Notes: a model not told the origin generated them from the sequence alone. A stretch of 64,000 bases of DNA from Hormiphora californensis (GCA_020137815.1 CM035356.1:2250406-2314405); one strand, 5' to 3'; shown: positions 1-13,100, counted from the first letter of the stretch. Numbers and translations: made by a program.

Positions 1-3000
1 GTATAGTGTTCCACTGTACACCCTTGTCAGCGCGTGGAACACAGTTGCATCATTAGAAGGGTACATCTTGGTGGTCTGGCACATCAGAGGACCATCTGGG
101 TTACACTCTACAATATCGTTAAATACCGGGGACTTCCTCTCACCCGTATACAGGACATTCGCCTGGGGGAAGGGGAGGTGTTATTATAGAGGGATTGGAG
201 CGAGAGGCATGGGGCTAGAGAATATATGTTATAGTAAAGATAGGGATAGGGGTTGGTATAATGAGGGATAGGGAGAGATCGGAATAGGTCATTATCTAGA
301 GAGAGAAGCAGCTGCAGATGGTTTTCCGTTTGGATAAGGACATCGTCTTTTTACCCGATCCCTTGAAAAATACACCTCCCCTTGCCCCGGTTACAAGTCC
401 CTTTTCTGTCTAAACCCTTCCTCTGCTAGTGGTATTCAAGTCAGTAGTCTCTCTCGCGTGGCATCAGCTCATTTGCCCTGCTCCATCTTTACCAGTTTAC
501 CATTTCTATGAGGCATCGCTGTTCTATATTCCCAGTTTTCACTGAGTCTAAGGTTGGCATGCGGGGAACTTTAATATTAGTGATTGCAGTTTTTGTTTGC
601 CTGTTTCCAGGCATCACAGCAGATGGTATGTAATAGCCTACATGGCCTGATAACTTATTTCAAGTTGACGTCAAACGTTCACTATATCGTGATACGATTG
701 ATCACCCATGACCCATTCCAGATGCGGACCAAGAATGGAAGGATGTGGCCCGAGATGGCACCAAATTTGAAATCGATTTGGAATCATCATTTCTTTCCAT
801 CCGGGCAACTAGCTTGTTAGGGATAATATCACTTGAATTCGTGCCAACGACACATTCCACTAACCGTGAACTTAAAATATTATTCAATGCCATATCAAAT
901 ACGATTCATTTGAGTAGTTGTACCGGCCCTTTCGGTGTTAAAAAAGCGTCAAATCTTGATCAAAAGGAACATGAATGGTCAATAGCAAAGACCAGCAATG
1001 CTCTGATTATCTTACGAGATGGGGAAACCCAAGCTTGGTATATATTTCGGGAAAACAGCACAAATCCAGACCAGTGTGTAAACTCATGGAAGGAGATGTT
1101 TAAAAATGCAATGTTTTCCGGCAAGGATAATGCTTCTAAAAGCTATAAAATTACTAAATTTCCAGGTTAGGAAAATGTTTTGATCACTGCGCTGGCAAGC
1201 GCAAAGGTTGCCATTCCCCCTCCCCCCAAAAGCGCCGCCAGAAACGCAGTTATACGTTTTATGGGTGTTTTGCCTGTAAAACCGGATTTCGAAAGGTTGT
1301 AGCGTCGCTCCCTTCCATCCGATTGACTTGAAATTTGGAATGTATACCCGGCTTGGGGTCTTTTACTTAAGTTTAAAATTTCAAGTCTCTATCTCATCTG
1401 GGACGGAAGTTACAGACTGGTCCCATTTGCTGAAGATTCAGTGTAACAGACCACGCGCGCGCGCGCGCACATAGGATAGACGCTTTTTATAAACCATATT
1501 CACGCCAAACGAAAAGAGATAGCAATTTCTCGATTTCACAGCTGGTAGATCTACTGGATGTGTGTGTATTAGTTGAGGTGGGGTCCCTTTTCATCGCCAG
1601 GAACGTCCTACAGAACGTCTTAAAGTCGTCATTTTTCAGACTCTGACCAAAATTCTTTGAGCTCAATTTACACCCTCAAGACGGGTTCTAATCGAAAAAC
1701 GAAGACTATATCATGGAAAAAGAATTGTCTGAACTTTCAGAAGCTATATCGCGAATTTTCAAAACTAGACGTATAAGGGTCTTAAAACGCGTCTAAAGTG
1801 TTATGACTGTTTAAAAACAGATATGACGATATGGGTTTTTTCGCCATAGCGGACTCAAATCTCATCCAATCGATCTCAAACTTGGTCAATATGTTCATCT
1901 AGGAAATCCCGATGAGATTACGTAATTATAATGACGTCATAACGTCAAAATGACGTCAAAAATGAAAAATTTTCAACTTTCCGATTCCATCCTCTCCGTA
2001 CTTTTTCTACTACATCTAAATGGATAAAAAATCCCAAAAATGATGCAAATTATACCAAAACTAATTGAAATTAGTAGGCCGGAAAGGTTGCCCTATGATT
2101 TGAGCTACCTTTGGCACCAGTAAATTCCCTTTTGAAGCTAAACGAAGCATCTGTACCCTGTCTGTACCCCATGAAAGTTACGGTGGCAAAGGTAGCTCAA
2201 ATCATAGGGCAACCTTTCCGGCCTACTAATTTCAATTAGTTTTGGTATAATATAGCCTTACAGATCTTATCTATGTTTCTTTTATTCTTTCATCATTTTC
2301 TTCTTTGAGAAAGCGCTCTTGATTTATCTGTCCCAAAAAACAATAAGTTTTTAAACATTTCATTTTCAGTCTGTCCAGATATAGAAGGTTCTACCAATGG
2401 AATTAACGTCCCAGGGGGAACAACAGTCACCATCGAGTGTGTAGGGAAACATGTACTGATAGGAAAGGAAACCAACTTCTGCAAATACATGGGATACTGG
2501 CAGTCGGATACAACGTGTACCAAACTAAGTAAGCGAAATAATTCTTAGTGACTTCCAATAATCGTTGGATGGTCAGCTGACAGTAAATGTAAGTTTTGAC
2601 AAGTTTTGACACAATTTGACAAGTCTGTTTATTATGTTAAACCACTGCTAAAGTGAAATGGGACACTTTAGCAGTCGGTGAAGTTGTCTTCTTATTTGTT
2701 GTCTCTGAATAACCCTCCCTGAATAACCCTCCCTGAATAACCCTCTCTAAATAACTCTCCCCAAATCACAAAAAGAGCACCTGTCTCTACTACCAAGAAG
2801 TATAGTCGATCCAAAGGTAAGAAAGAAGTGATTTATTTGGGTATTTTCCTAACTGTTCACATAAAACCTCCAGAAGAGAATCTTCTCAACACTTGAAACG
2901 GTCCATCTACTTTCAGATAAAAAGTGATGGTAGATATACATGGCACTTCTTGGGGGGACTTCTTACCTTGTTCAGACCGTTGTCCAGAGGAGAAGGAATG

Positions 3001-3675
3001 TGTTGTGCGATCATCTCCACGAACCCAGTTGCATTACCAAAGAACTTTCTGCACACATTCCTGAGAGTGAAATATAATGTGGTTACTGATATACCTGATA
3101 TTTTCATAAATTATGTGTTTTACAGTTACCTGATGATTGGTTTCCCGTCAGGGATTCCATGAAACATGTGTTGCGTCCTAAATATTATTTCGTTGTGTTT
3201 TACAGTTAGATATTGATGTCTGGTTCAAATAACTAACCTCAAAAGAACAGGAATGTTTTCTTTCAGCTCATTTTTAGTCATCTCAATGTCCAAGGTGGAC
3301 AATGTATCTGCCAGGCTACTGTCTACCTCTCCGACCGTCTAAAATAATTCGATTGGATTGGTTTGGAGTATCTGGAGGTTGTCCTTTGGGTTTTTTTGTC
3401 TGTTAGTCAATCGTATCAGTGGTTTGTCATTATTCACAGTGTACTATGTAGTTGTCAATTGCTTGTCACGTATTCCAGTCGATTGTCAGTATGTTGTCTC
3501 TACCTGAGCGCACAACTTGTATAGAGGCTCCAGGACAAATTCAACAAAACTCCTCTCCCCTCCATCACTACCTCCATTCCTGGAGAAGGTCCTCTTCTCC
3601 TTGTTGAACCAGATATCACCTAGGTGAGATTGATACATTTACTAGAGAGAGACTTTACTAACTTATGAGAGCGAG

Positions 3676-3735
<60 letters not shown>

Positions 3736-5732
3736 AAAGAAAGAGAAAGAAAGGGCTACTAACCCCACAGTCGAGATGCCAGTTGTTTTGCTGGGAAACC
3801 ACCATAGTAGTTGGCATAGAGATCAGCAAAGGAAGATAGGGTGAAACAGAACCTGTAAGAAAAAGGGAGGGGAGTCAGATAAGAATACTGATCCACATAG
3901 AAATAGGTTCATTTCGGACAAAGACAAGCATTGTAGTTCCAGTAAATAAATTGGAGATCTGATCCCACCTGTATTTGCCTTGCTCGACCCTGTTCACTGC
4001 GCCCCGGTGGCCGGTTAAAACATAACAAACCTGTATCGGGCTGAGGCAAAGCAGACATTTCCGTTGAGGGGTGAGAGGATGTTCTCACTGCCATACAGTG
4101 TCACCAGGGCATTCACTTCGTCCACCAGCTGGCGTAGTTTCAGGTAGCAATCAGCAGGAGGTATCTTCAGTTCCAGAATCAAACGATCTGGAGAGGAGGT
4201 GGAGAGTTTCTAGATGTCGGAATATTAGAGTCTCAAATGGCGTCCTCTAGTTTACACCACAAACAAGCCATAGTTGAAATCATTCCGGAAACTGATGATG
4301 AAACCATTCCATGTATCACTCACCTATCTTGTTGATACACAGAGTGACTGCCATTTTTTCCTGGATTGCATGTTTCAACACTCGTTCAGTGTTCAACATG
4401 ACACCCTCTGCTGCGTCCACAAAGAGCACGATACCATCACACATCTGGGTACTCGCTACCACCTGGGAGAAGAGAGAAGGTTAGGTGGGCGAAGGAGCTA
4501 GGAGATTATAGAAAGAGAAGAGGGTTTCAGAAAGAGATAAGAAGCAATATTGATAAACATAATAATAACTTTGCGGTCCGTACCTCGTCACTAAAGTTGA
4601 CATGCCCGGGCGTGTCTATCAGGTTAACTAGGAAGTTCTTATCTCGTCCATCAGGCAGGGCCAGGGTCATGGGGGATGCCTTAGTACTGACACCCCTCTC
4701 CTGCTCGGTGTGCAGAGTGTCCGTATACCGGCGATCCTTGGCGGCTGGAAATGGAAGTGTAAGTTACTATTAGAAACGGATGTACAACTGAGGTTCAGCC
4801 GATGAGAATCGAGGGATATAGTGCAGTAGTTTGGCCACAGGATTATATCTAATATCCACCGATTCTAAAAAGTTCCAATTACCTGGTATCTTTGTTTTGG
4901 GGTGTGTCTGTTCAATGAGCATGTCGGTGAAGAGTGTCTTGCCGTGGTGTAGATGACCCACAAAGGCAACATTTCTGATCAGAGAGGGCACATCCATCAT
5001 GTCAGCCAGGTACTCGTAGGAATACACCTGGTGTAGGGAGAGTGGCGTCATTGGTAGTAGTGGATAGAATTAGAAACCGGGCAGGATTAGTCAGTAGGTA
5101 ATTTAAAGATGTCAATAACTCAGCTTGATGAAAAGGTAATAGAAACAGTCAGCTTAATGTTTCCAACTCACCGTCTCAGGTAGGTCCTGCTCAAAATGTA
5201 CGAACTTCTTCGTCTTCACTGGCTCGATAATGGGCTGAGTGAGGGGTTGGGTATCCTCCTCCTGGACCATCGTCTCTACATCCTCCCCGTATACTTGGAG
5301 AGCGGAGGGGTAGTATTGTTTGTCCTCGTGTAGGACGATGGCCTGACTCTGCTCAACATCCTCCTCCTCCAGCTCTTCCTCCTGCAGAAGGGGGGGGGGG
5401 TGTGAGAAGAAGAGGAAGAAGGGGGGGGTTGACGGGTTGTATTTCAGATATGGGGCGGGGGATTGTATTTTAGATTGGGGCGGGGGTTGTAGGGTTGTAT
5501 TTTTATAGATGTGGGGTTCCAAGTGAGATGAAAATGGTGGGGTGAAAAACTGGAGAGAAACGTATTATAAGTGGGTGAAATATTTCGAAAGTAAGATTAA
5601 AGGACAACTGAGAAAACACCACACACATACCTGTCCTCCGATTTGTTCCTCCTCCTCACTACTCTCATCACTCTCACTGTCTATCTCTGGGCCGATGTAG
5701 TTACCAAACTCATCATACAGCTCACCATCCAT
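1..5732 (-). CDS. EFTUD2: U5 snRNP GTPase EFTUD2 (Snu114), 3' part beyond left edge
   Basis: EF-G-like GTPase of the U5 snRNP that drives spliceosome remodelling in the nucleus. Eleven minus-strand exons are visible: 5631-5732 (ATG at 5732), 5172-5381, 4883-5027, 4584-4744, 4324-4462, 4031-4187, 3764-3852, 3504-3619, 3238-3338, 2967-3060 and 1-162. All are joined by GT-AG sites in agreeing phase. The protein opens with an acidic N-terminus starting [18 protein letters not shown], as in animal EFTUD2. It has the P-loop GHLHHGKT in the 4883 exon, the G3 motif [11 protein letters not shown] in the 4584 exon, and CINKID across the 4324/4031 junction. The domain II start [13 protein letters not shown] lies in the last exon. 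Roughly the C-terminal half of the family length is missing because the window ends. The intron 163-2966 is unusually large for this gene and contains a plus-strand gene. The SET gene lies 216 bp upstream on the same strand. The identification is very secure. Confidence 0.96.
559..2896 (+). CDS. Secreted sushi (CCP) domain protein nested in an EFTUD2 intron
   Basis: Exons 559-625, 722-1165 and 2370-2528 join in phase 1, the usual phase for shuffled extracellular modules. Exon 1 starts at ATG 559 and encodes a signal peptide ([18 protein letters not shown]). Exon 2 encodes about 150 residues with two cysteines and the motifs [16 protein letters not shown] and [14 protein letters not shown] do not recognise this domain with certainty; a lectin-like or FAMeT-like beta domain is a guess. 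Exon 3 is a complete sushi module with four cysteines ([21 protein letters not shown]). Two more phase-matched short exons are possible: 2778-2816 (Ser/Thr/Lys linker) and 2874-2896, ending in TGA. With them the whole gene fits inside EFTUD2 intron 163-2966 on the opposite strand. Exons 1-3 are well supported; the 3' end is tentative. The product is probably secreted and takes part in recognition or adhesion, but its function is unknown. Confidence 0.72.
1330..1425. repeat. Hairpin with GACTTGAAATTT arms
   Basis: Inverted arms GACTTGAAATTT and AAATTTCAAGTC are followed by CTCTATCTCATCTGGGA. The same phrase recurs inside unrelated inverted repeats near 51990, 52440, 56260, 56315 and 56840, so this is a fragment of an interspersed family. 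Confidence 0.55.
2050..2250. mobile_element. Palindromic MITE, about 200 bp
   Basis: Arms of about 70 bp at 2050-2119 and 2182-2250 are inverted copies, beginning TATACCAAAACTAATTGAAA and ending in its complement. They enclose a 62-bp loop. A TA duplication at the ends is plausible. The element lies in the second intron of the nested sushi gene. It has no coding capacity and looks like a non-autonomous DNA transposon. Confidence 0.8.
3669..3750. repeat. GA microsatellite in EFTUD2 intron
   Basis: An uninterrupted (GA)n tract of about 60 bp followed by degraded GAAA units. It accounts for a low-complexity Ser-Leu reading frame on the minus strand that is not a gene. Confidence 0.95.
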
Positions 5733-5948
5733 CTTGTGTGAGAGAGCTATTACAGTGGTGGGGGTTAGTTGTTTTGTTCTAACCCTTCTTTACCAAACTA
5801 GCTGTAGCAGGGCCCGATGTGAGAGCTATTACAGGGAAGTGGTGGGCCTGGGGGTTAGTGAATTTACTGGGTGGGAAATATAAACTTAGTAATTCATATC
5901 TTTTTTAGAGTTTTTTCGCAACGTTCTTCTAGCATCGTGATCGTAACA

Positions 5949-6662
5949 TCAGTCACCATCAAACTGACATTCAAGGGGGAGGAACCCCCTGCACTCCTTC
6001 TCCCCACACTGACACACAACCTTCCCTAATTGTGAACCCTCCCCATAACAAATACCCAGCTCCTCCCCACCCTTTATATCCCGGGTCGTCCAACAAGTTG
6101 CCCTGGGCACAACCCAGTCATCTCGCATTGGGATTACAGACACATTAGGGACACAAGAGTGGTTCATAAACCGGAGTTTAGAACCACTTGAAGTAGCATC
6201 AATATGAGTTGTTAGTAGCCCTCTTTCTGATTGTTCTCGTATTGTGAGGACGTAGTTTACTGTTGCTTCTCCATTTGACGTTATAGGGGTCTGATCTACA
6301 CCCGTTTTTAAAAGCACATCTGGAGACTCAATTCGTCGGTGTTCTCTGCTATTGACAATCACGCCCGTGTAATCCCCGAGATATGTATGAGCTGGAATGT
6401 CCTGTCCTGCAAATAAACCCAATCCCTTTCCGGGGGATGAGTTTACAGCTAATGTAATAAACGGTACAGGTAGTCTGAATGGGCAGGATGGTGGACAGGA
6501 ACAGGAAGTGTTACACAGGTAAACAGGATCCGGGTCTGATAGGTCGATTGTATGGCCACAAAAGAGTTGATTGGAGCAGGTCAATTCGCAGTCACAAGGT
6601 GTCGTGTCGAGAGGTAGAGTGTCAGAGGGTAGGATGGATTCAGAGATGTCGATATAGTTCAT
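5949..6662 (-). CDS. SET-domain lysine methyltransferase, small SUV39/SETMAR-like
   Basis: Predicted to methylate lysine on histone or another protein. It is a single uninterrupted frame of 237 residues with ATG at 6662. Residues about 22-66 form a cysteine-rich pre-SET-like segment (CDCELTC, then LCNTSCSCPPSCPFR). The SET domain follows: GKGLGLFA, YLGDYTG, the cofactor-binding LRFMNHSCVPN, and GEELGICYG near the end. A post-SET motif closes it (CQCGEKECRGFLP). The usual D-Y before the terminal Gly is C-Y here, with the tyrosine kept. Pre-SET plus SET plus post-SET in such a short protein resembles SETMAR or SUV39 relatives, but the exact orthologue cannot be named. An upstream 5' exon is possible because an acceptor-like CTCTCTAG precedes the ATG. 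The gene lies between EFTUD2 (216 bp) and RNGTT (267 bp) in one orientation. Confidence 0.85.
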   Translation of the reverse strand: MNYIDISESILPSDTLPLDTTPCDCELTCSNQLFCGHTIDLSDPDPVYLCNTSCSCPPSCPFRLPVPFITLAVNSSPGKGLGLFAGQDIPAHTYLGDYTGVIVNSREHRRIESPDVLLKTGVDQTPITSNGEATVNYVLTIREQSERGLLTTHIDATSSGSKLRFMNHSCVPNVSVIPMRDDWVVPRATCWTTRDIKGGEELGICYGEGSQLGKVVCQCGEKECRGFLPLECQFDGD

Positions 6663-6929
6663 TAGGCATGCTAGAGAGGGGAGAAGGTGGTTAGTTGGTG
6701 AAGTGGTTCAACCTCAAAGATCGGGGTGGTTTGGGTTTGAACAACGTGAGATGGAGAAAGAGGGAGTGCGCATAGCAAATGCTCAAATAGTGTACTTTAC
6801 ATAAAAGCGATCCCGCGCGCTCTCCAAACATTTTCCCGCCTGTCCGCGCCGAGGCACACAATTTCTCAATCAACTCTTCGAATTCTCAAAATCACAATTT
6901 CTGTCTCTCTATCAATGTTCAAGTTGTTC

Positions 6930-9818
6930 TTAGCATTTCTTCTTAAGCGTTGGCATAACAGGAGGGGGAGGCATTAACTTTTGATCCCCTTTCAATTCAG
7001 CAGGTGGAATAGCGGGTTGTTGTTGTTGGCGATTCGGTGGCTTCCACCCAAACCTATCAACAAATTGATACAACCCATCGAGAGTAATTGGATGTTTTAT
7101 ACTCTCAACCACAGCATGTGCTGTTTGATAACTGTTTGGAAAACTTTTATCCTCTCTAACCCTTATCACCTCCCACGTCCCACCTTTCCAGACGCACTCA
7201 ACAATCCTTCTGTGGAGTTCCCTAATCTTCTTCGTTGCCTTTATCTGGGCGTAAGGGTGGTCCAGACCACCAACAAACAACTTCCCGACTCTCTCCCGCA
7301 GTTCTCCCGGCCGGGGTTTGTTTTCCTCGACGTGAAGTAGAAAATCAACGGAATTCAAATTTCCAGGTTTCCATTTAAGGAGCTCAGGGGTGGTCCCGCT
7401 TGTGTATGGTTTCATGATGGGACTCAGAATTATTCCGTCATTTTCGTGTGATAAACGTGGGAGAAATTTTTCATGAAGTTCACGGAGGGAGCTTTTGTTC
7501 AGGAACCAGAATGTTTTCTCGCGTATCCCAAACGGTTCAGCCTGTCGGTCGATTATATTTTTCGAAATGGCATACCTCCTCGGTTCAACTAGCTCTTTCA
7601 GCACAATTTTCATCCTCATTTCATGATTTTGATCACCCACATACTTTCCATTGAGAGATATGACATCATAGATAAGGTACCGGGGTATCGAGTTGTTGCC
7701 ATCCTTGTCAATCACCATCTCCCCATCCACCAGGGTATCTGTGAGATGGGTCAGGGGCTTTGAGGAATCCTCAACATGGGCATGGAGATCTCGGCTGAAC
7801 AGGAACCGGACAACAGGAATACGAAACGCGTTGTTATCTCGATCAATCATGAAAATCTGGCCCTCCGCCAGGATTAACATGAGGTATCTGGGAATGGGGT
7901 AACATGGAGTTAGGAAGAGAGAGATGAGGGAAAGGGAGAGAGATGAGGGAAAGGGATAACATGGAGTTAGGAAGGGTGAGACTGAGCTGAGAGGATAAGA
8001 ACCCTAAAGTCTAAATTGGTTGAATAAACGAAAGGAGGAGGAAATCACCTGAATCCATCTGCCTTCCAGCTAACATTGTAGGGCATCTGTCGGAGAAGCT
8101 CAATGTTCTTCATATCCATTGAAACCGGCTGGGACCCAACAAAACCCAATCCTTTTCTTCCTGTGAGAAAAAGAAAAAACTCTCAATTTTGAGTAGCAAC
8201 TAAGTTACAGTACAGTAAACTACAGTACAGTACTGTGGATTTCTAAAATAAGGTTCTTCTCGTCATACATTAATGACGTCATCTTACCAGACAGCTGACA
8301 ACACTTGTGCTGAATCTCCTTCAGAATATTATCTGGAACAGGTTTTATCGTATCAGATACTCCCTCCATGAACTTCCCATGACCAGGTCCACCGCTACTA
8401 CCATCGGTCTTCCTCCGCTTTCGGTTAGGCTCCTCATCTGAGGTGATGGAAAGGATTCAATAAAACTACTTAATATAAGGCTTTACTCTCACCTTCGCCA
8501 GGGATCCTTCCGCCTTATACTCATTACTCTCATTCCTCCTATTGCCTATTATTCCAATATCAATACACCTGAACTGTGAACACCCATTCCACTCCAAACA
8601 TTTTTTCTTTCAGCATCTCATTGGAAAATGGAAATCCCCCCCATATACCACCTACCATCTCCATCGTCACACTCAGTACACCAATCAGGGAGTTCTGGTG
8701 CTGATATCATCTCACTTCCATCTCCGTACATCTTGATGAGCTCGTCTATGTAGTCCGGCTTGTAGATACCTGGAGGACCCGCAAAGTTATTACAGTCAGG
8801 GGTATTGCCCGGTAAATCGGGGTCTGACAGTATCAGATATTCAGAGATAACTACAGAGTCGTTGAAGTTATTGAACCTCCCTTTTACCTGGTAGTCTGTT
8901 TTCCCTAAACAGATGGAATGCAGCATCGATTGAGAGATTTTGCACCCGTACCAAGTATGAGATTATCATGAAACCTGTGGGGGGCTGTATTAGAAAGGGA
9001 TTGCTAAAATGTTTTATTTCCCCTTCCAAGGCGATATAATCTGAATAACCAGCTCTCTGCTACTCTATTTCTCCGAACCTGTTCTATTGAAGCCATGAGT
9101 GCAATGTACCGCTATCACTTTAGTGGGGTTCTCCTTCCAGTATAACCGGCACACTGTCACAAACTTTTCAACCTGGGAAATGAGGTATCAGTTAATTTGC
9201 TATCATGATCATCACTACCAATGATAACAGTGTGGTTCTTATCTGAACACTGGTAACACCCCCCCACCCCCGTTATGTACCTGGTCGGGTGCAGGTACGG
9301 AGCCATAACCAGCACACCTGATCTTTACGTACTGAACATCTCCTAGCTCAGAGGGGTCATAGAACCTACAAAGTTATTACTCAGATATATATTGTAAATC
9401 TTGTAATTCTGGGATGCATGTTTGATTGCCTGCATTTGATTGTATGTCATAACCATACCTGTCTGTTTTAGTTAGGTCGATCATAAGTCCTAATCTGCGA
9501 TCTTGTCCCTCCACTCCATCAATCAACATACTGGGTGTAAACCTAAAACAACGGGGGTTGATCAACACGAGTTTTGGACTTGTTTGTACTGCGTTGAGCG
9601 TTCGGAAGATCTGTCTTGATTTGAGCAACGCGTATTGGAGATGTAACAAAATATGTGTACCTGCATTCCTCAGGGACGGTTCCATCAAATTTGCTGTCCA
9701 GGGGTGTTTTGAGGGCCAGAAAGGGGGTGTGGAAGGGCAGGATTTTACCCTTTCTGGGGCAGTGGAGCCAACGAGGGGGAGGCTCCTGGGCCTGGCCCCG
9801 GTTACCCCTCTGACTCAT
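6930..9818 (-). CDS. RNGTT: mRNA-capping enzyme (RNA triphosphatase-guanylyltransferase)
   Basis: Bifunctional nuclear enzyme that removes the gamma phosphate of nascent RNA and adds GMP. Nine exons: 9661-9818 (ATG at 9818), 9459-9542, 9281-9365, 9079-9172, 8888-8974, 8656-8769, 8288-8437, 8049-8160 and 6930-7887. They sum to 1842 nt, giving 613 residues, close to the roughly 600 of animal enzymes. The triphosphatase half carries the CX5R loop [10 protein letters not shown] in the 9079 exon, then [10 protein letters not shown] charged linker (RKRRKTDG) follows. The guanylyltransferase half has the lysine nucleophile motif KADG at the end of the 8049 exon, then FMIDRDN, DGEMVID, YLIYDV, DGIILSP, LLKWKP and SVDF. 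The C-terminus LMPPPP is the conserved tail. It is complete and apparently functional. Confidence 0.97.
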
Positions 9819-10127
9819 GGGAGCTAGAGAGAAGAAGTGGGATTATAATGAGCGAAAATATTGGTCTTCGGCGAAGACTCTTCGCAGTAGATTTGGGTCA
9901 CTGGGTATAAACACAAATTATTTATTTGACACCTCAACAATTTAATTGTTATTGTTAGTGATTCACACACACATTCAGTTTAAAAACTTGGTCATGATAA
10001 ATATTCCTTCTCGAGATCTCACAATTTTCTTCATTGTCACACAACTCTCCACCGATTTTAGCCCACCATCTACCGATTGAACCACACTTCTAATTGCATT
10101 CAATGATAGTCCACTCTATCCCCAGTA
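9819..10127. other. RNGTT/NUP107 intergenic spacer
   Basis: 309 bp separate the NUP107 stop from the RNGTT start. On the minus strand AATAAA (TTTATT on plus at 9921-9926) could be the NUP107 polyadenylation signal. The RNGTT promoter must also fit here. Nothing else is evident. Confidence 0.55.
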
Positions 10128-13100
10128 TTATTGGTCCTGTTCGTTGAATCCAAGTGGATCACACCCACTTCTGATGGAGCTCTCGTATACCTTACCCAGG
10201 AAGCGTCGCAATTCCTAATGAGAATAGTCGTCAGAGGATAAGTTTTCAAGACATGCGACCCACACTATTATAAAAAGTTCAATTGAATAAATCAAGAATT
10301 AATCAAGTGAGATAACACTTACTTCTTTAGTGAAGAGGGTATAAAGCTGATACTGCTCGCTTGCAAGATAGTCCGCCAACTCAACTACCCCAGTGTCTTG
10401 TCCACTCTCCGTTAGGACATTTACTGGGTGGAAGCAAGGGAATTCATTAGGAGGAATGGCAGTTAAACGATAAATGTTAATGGTTAAATAAAAGAAGCAA
10501 AAGCCAAAATTGGAGATAATTATCAGAGAGAATTAACATACCAAGAAGGAAGGTAGTAGCAGGGATACAGACTCTACGGAGAGATTCCAACTGTTCCTCC
10601 CGATCCCTATCTCCCGTGTCTACCTCATCCTTCATCCAGCCCCCATCAATAAACAAGAGGACATTGAGCATCTTGTCTCGGGTCAACTGGGGGGGGGGGG
10701 GGGGGGGGTGAGGAGATATTTAATGGAGGGGCGAGGGCAGTGAAATCTTGTAAAATAAACTCGACGCTAACACGAGTTTTATAACCAATCAAGTATGTTA
10801 TACCGACTTTGGTCAAATTACATAAACTAAAATACAGCTATACCACCACTGCAGAGACTCGGTTTTGATTGTATTGTAGTTGTCAGAGCTCCCCTTGGTA
10901 TCACGTCATTGTAGTATGATAGTGATCAGTACCTGTGTTTGGACGATCAGCTGTTGTTCCCATCTCTGGAGGGACAGCTCGTGAAGCTTCTTCTTCTCTT
11001 CCTCCGCTACTTGTTCACTAAACGTTACATTACCACCCGCCTCTTTGTCAACTGAAGTGGGAGTTAATGAATAATGATAAAGCATTGCGTGGTAAATTTC
11101 TTAAATTTGAAAACTCTATAAAAATTTGAAAACTCCATGCAAATCACGCCATTCCCTCTGAAATGACACTTACAGTTGGTAGGAGTGGATGGTCTGTTAG
11201 CTGAGTGTGAACACCAATCATTGTATGCTTGGTGTGTATCTAGGTATGCCCTCAGACAAAGATATTCTCTGACAGCGTTACCAACCTGCCCAGGCATGTT
11301 GTCCTCACCCCATTGTCTAGCGTGGGGGGAGAACTTGTTAGAGATATATAGTATCTTGAATAGGTTGTCTAATGTGGGGAGAGATATAGGGAAATGTGGT
11401 AGTGAAATGCTTTCAAAACGGGAAGGGAACTAGTTTTAGTAATCTACAGATCATATCTCGCATGCCGGTTGGGCGGGAGACTAGGTATTGACTATTGAGA
11501 GATCTCTCAGTAGACGTGTCTTTTGCAGTTCATGCAAGGAGCTGTCTCTCTCTCTTACTTGTGAATTGTCTCGATGGTGTCTCCAGGAATAGTTTCAAAC
11601 ACGGCACAAGCAGGGGCATGCTTCCTGGCACCAAGGAATCTCCTGATCAACCTAAACAACAAGGTCATTAAGTCAATAATTCGAAGGATTAAATTCAATG
11701 ATCTGTTTGATTATAGTAAAGCAGTACACTACGCCAAACACCGATTTTAAATTCCTTCACTAACAGGAACTTCAGATAGATCCACTAGAATACTAAAGAG
11801 AATAGAAGGCAGTTCTGTTGTTTACCTGTTTGCCTCAATAAGGGCGTCACTACGTTGTGATTGGGTCAGTAGCAGCCAGTTAACTGCTCCCACAACCTTA
11901 CTATCTTCCTCGGAGATATTTGCAACACTAACCAAACCACCCCCACCACCACCGGGACTGTGTTGGGATATAATAGCACGGTATATCCGCATCGTAACTT
12001 CGTCAATCTAAAAATAGATATCATCGAGATAGTGTTTAGCTGTAGGAACACTATATAAAAGATAGCATCAAGATAGTGTTTAGACTCACTGGAATGTTGT
12101 AGTTGAGGGCAGTTTCAATACAGCCAGGTCGGTCCTCCTCCTCAACATCGGCTAGCACCTCACTAAGTAGTGCAACTTGGAGGTCAGGAGAGAGGAGGGA
12201 GGAATAGTAGACCACCTCAGGGAGGCTTCCTTCCAGCCGCAGCGCCTGGGACAACAATTATAAGGGGCTTCTTAAATCCCAGTGGGTAATTTTGGGTCGG
12301 AGAAGTAGCTGGGAAGAAGGGATCTTGAACTGTCTGTAAGAGAAGAAAAAGCAGATCTAAAGTTACACAACTTACCCGGACATAAGCTGAGATGGTCTCG
12401 TTGAGGACCTCAGGTGCAAAGCCAGGATGGAGAAGATCTAGAACAAGGAGGAGGTGGCAGAGGAATCTCTTATCACTGACACTAGCGCTGGCAAGGTGCC
12501 CAGAGATAGTTTCCAGAAGAGAGTTCATGTCTCCAGAGATGAGGTGGAGTTGGAGCTTGTGGTAGAGGCCATCACAGTTCTTGCTCTTACCTGAAGGTGG
12601 GGCGAGAGAGATCAGTTTGGTGAAATTATGATATCAGTGGCCTGGAAAACATAATATGTTACTATACTTGGTCATTTTCATTGGGACAGTATTATTGTGA
12701 CGCAACAGATAACGGGAGAAACACACACATAATCTAAGAGGAATAAAGACCCCAATCAGAGAGATATATATGACATATGTATGTACTCTCGATATCTTAC
12801 CAATAGTATCATAAATCATATCGGGTGTGAGGGTGTGTTTCCAGTAACCCCCGGGCAACATTCCATCACACAGCTCACTCTCCACCCTCTGATCCACGAG
12901 AGTCTTGAACCACGCCCACAGATCATCATGGAAGGTCTCACAGGCGGGCAACATGGCTTTAAGGTTCCCAGAGAGAGCACCATATAGGGCCCGTTCCTCG
13001 GTAGTGATGGAGGAGGAGGAGTTGCAGAATTCCCAGGCGCAGTTCTTCCAAAGGGCACGGGTTAGGTTTCCCTCAATAGGCTCCACACTGAAACAAGAGT

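Noticed and set aside
8770..8887. Open frame between RNGTT exons 8656-8769 and 8888-8974
   Set aside because: It reads through in frame, but it splits the conserved LPGIYKPDY segment. Splicing it out restores the motif, so it is an intron.
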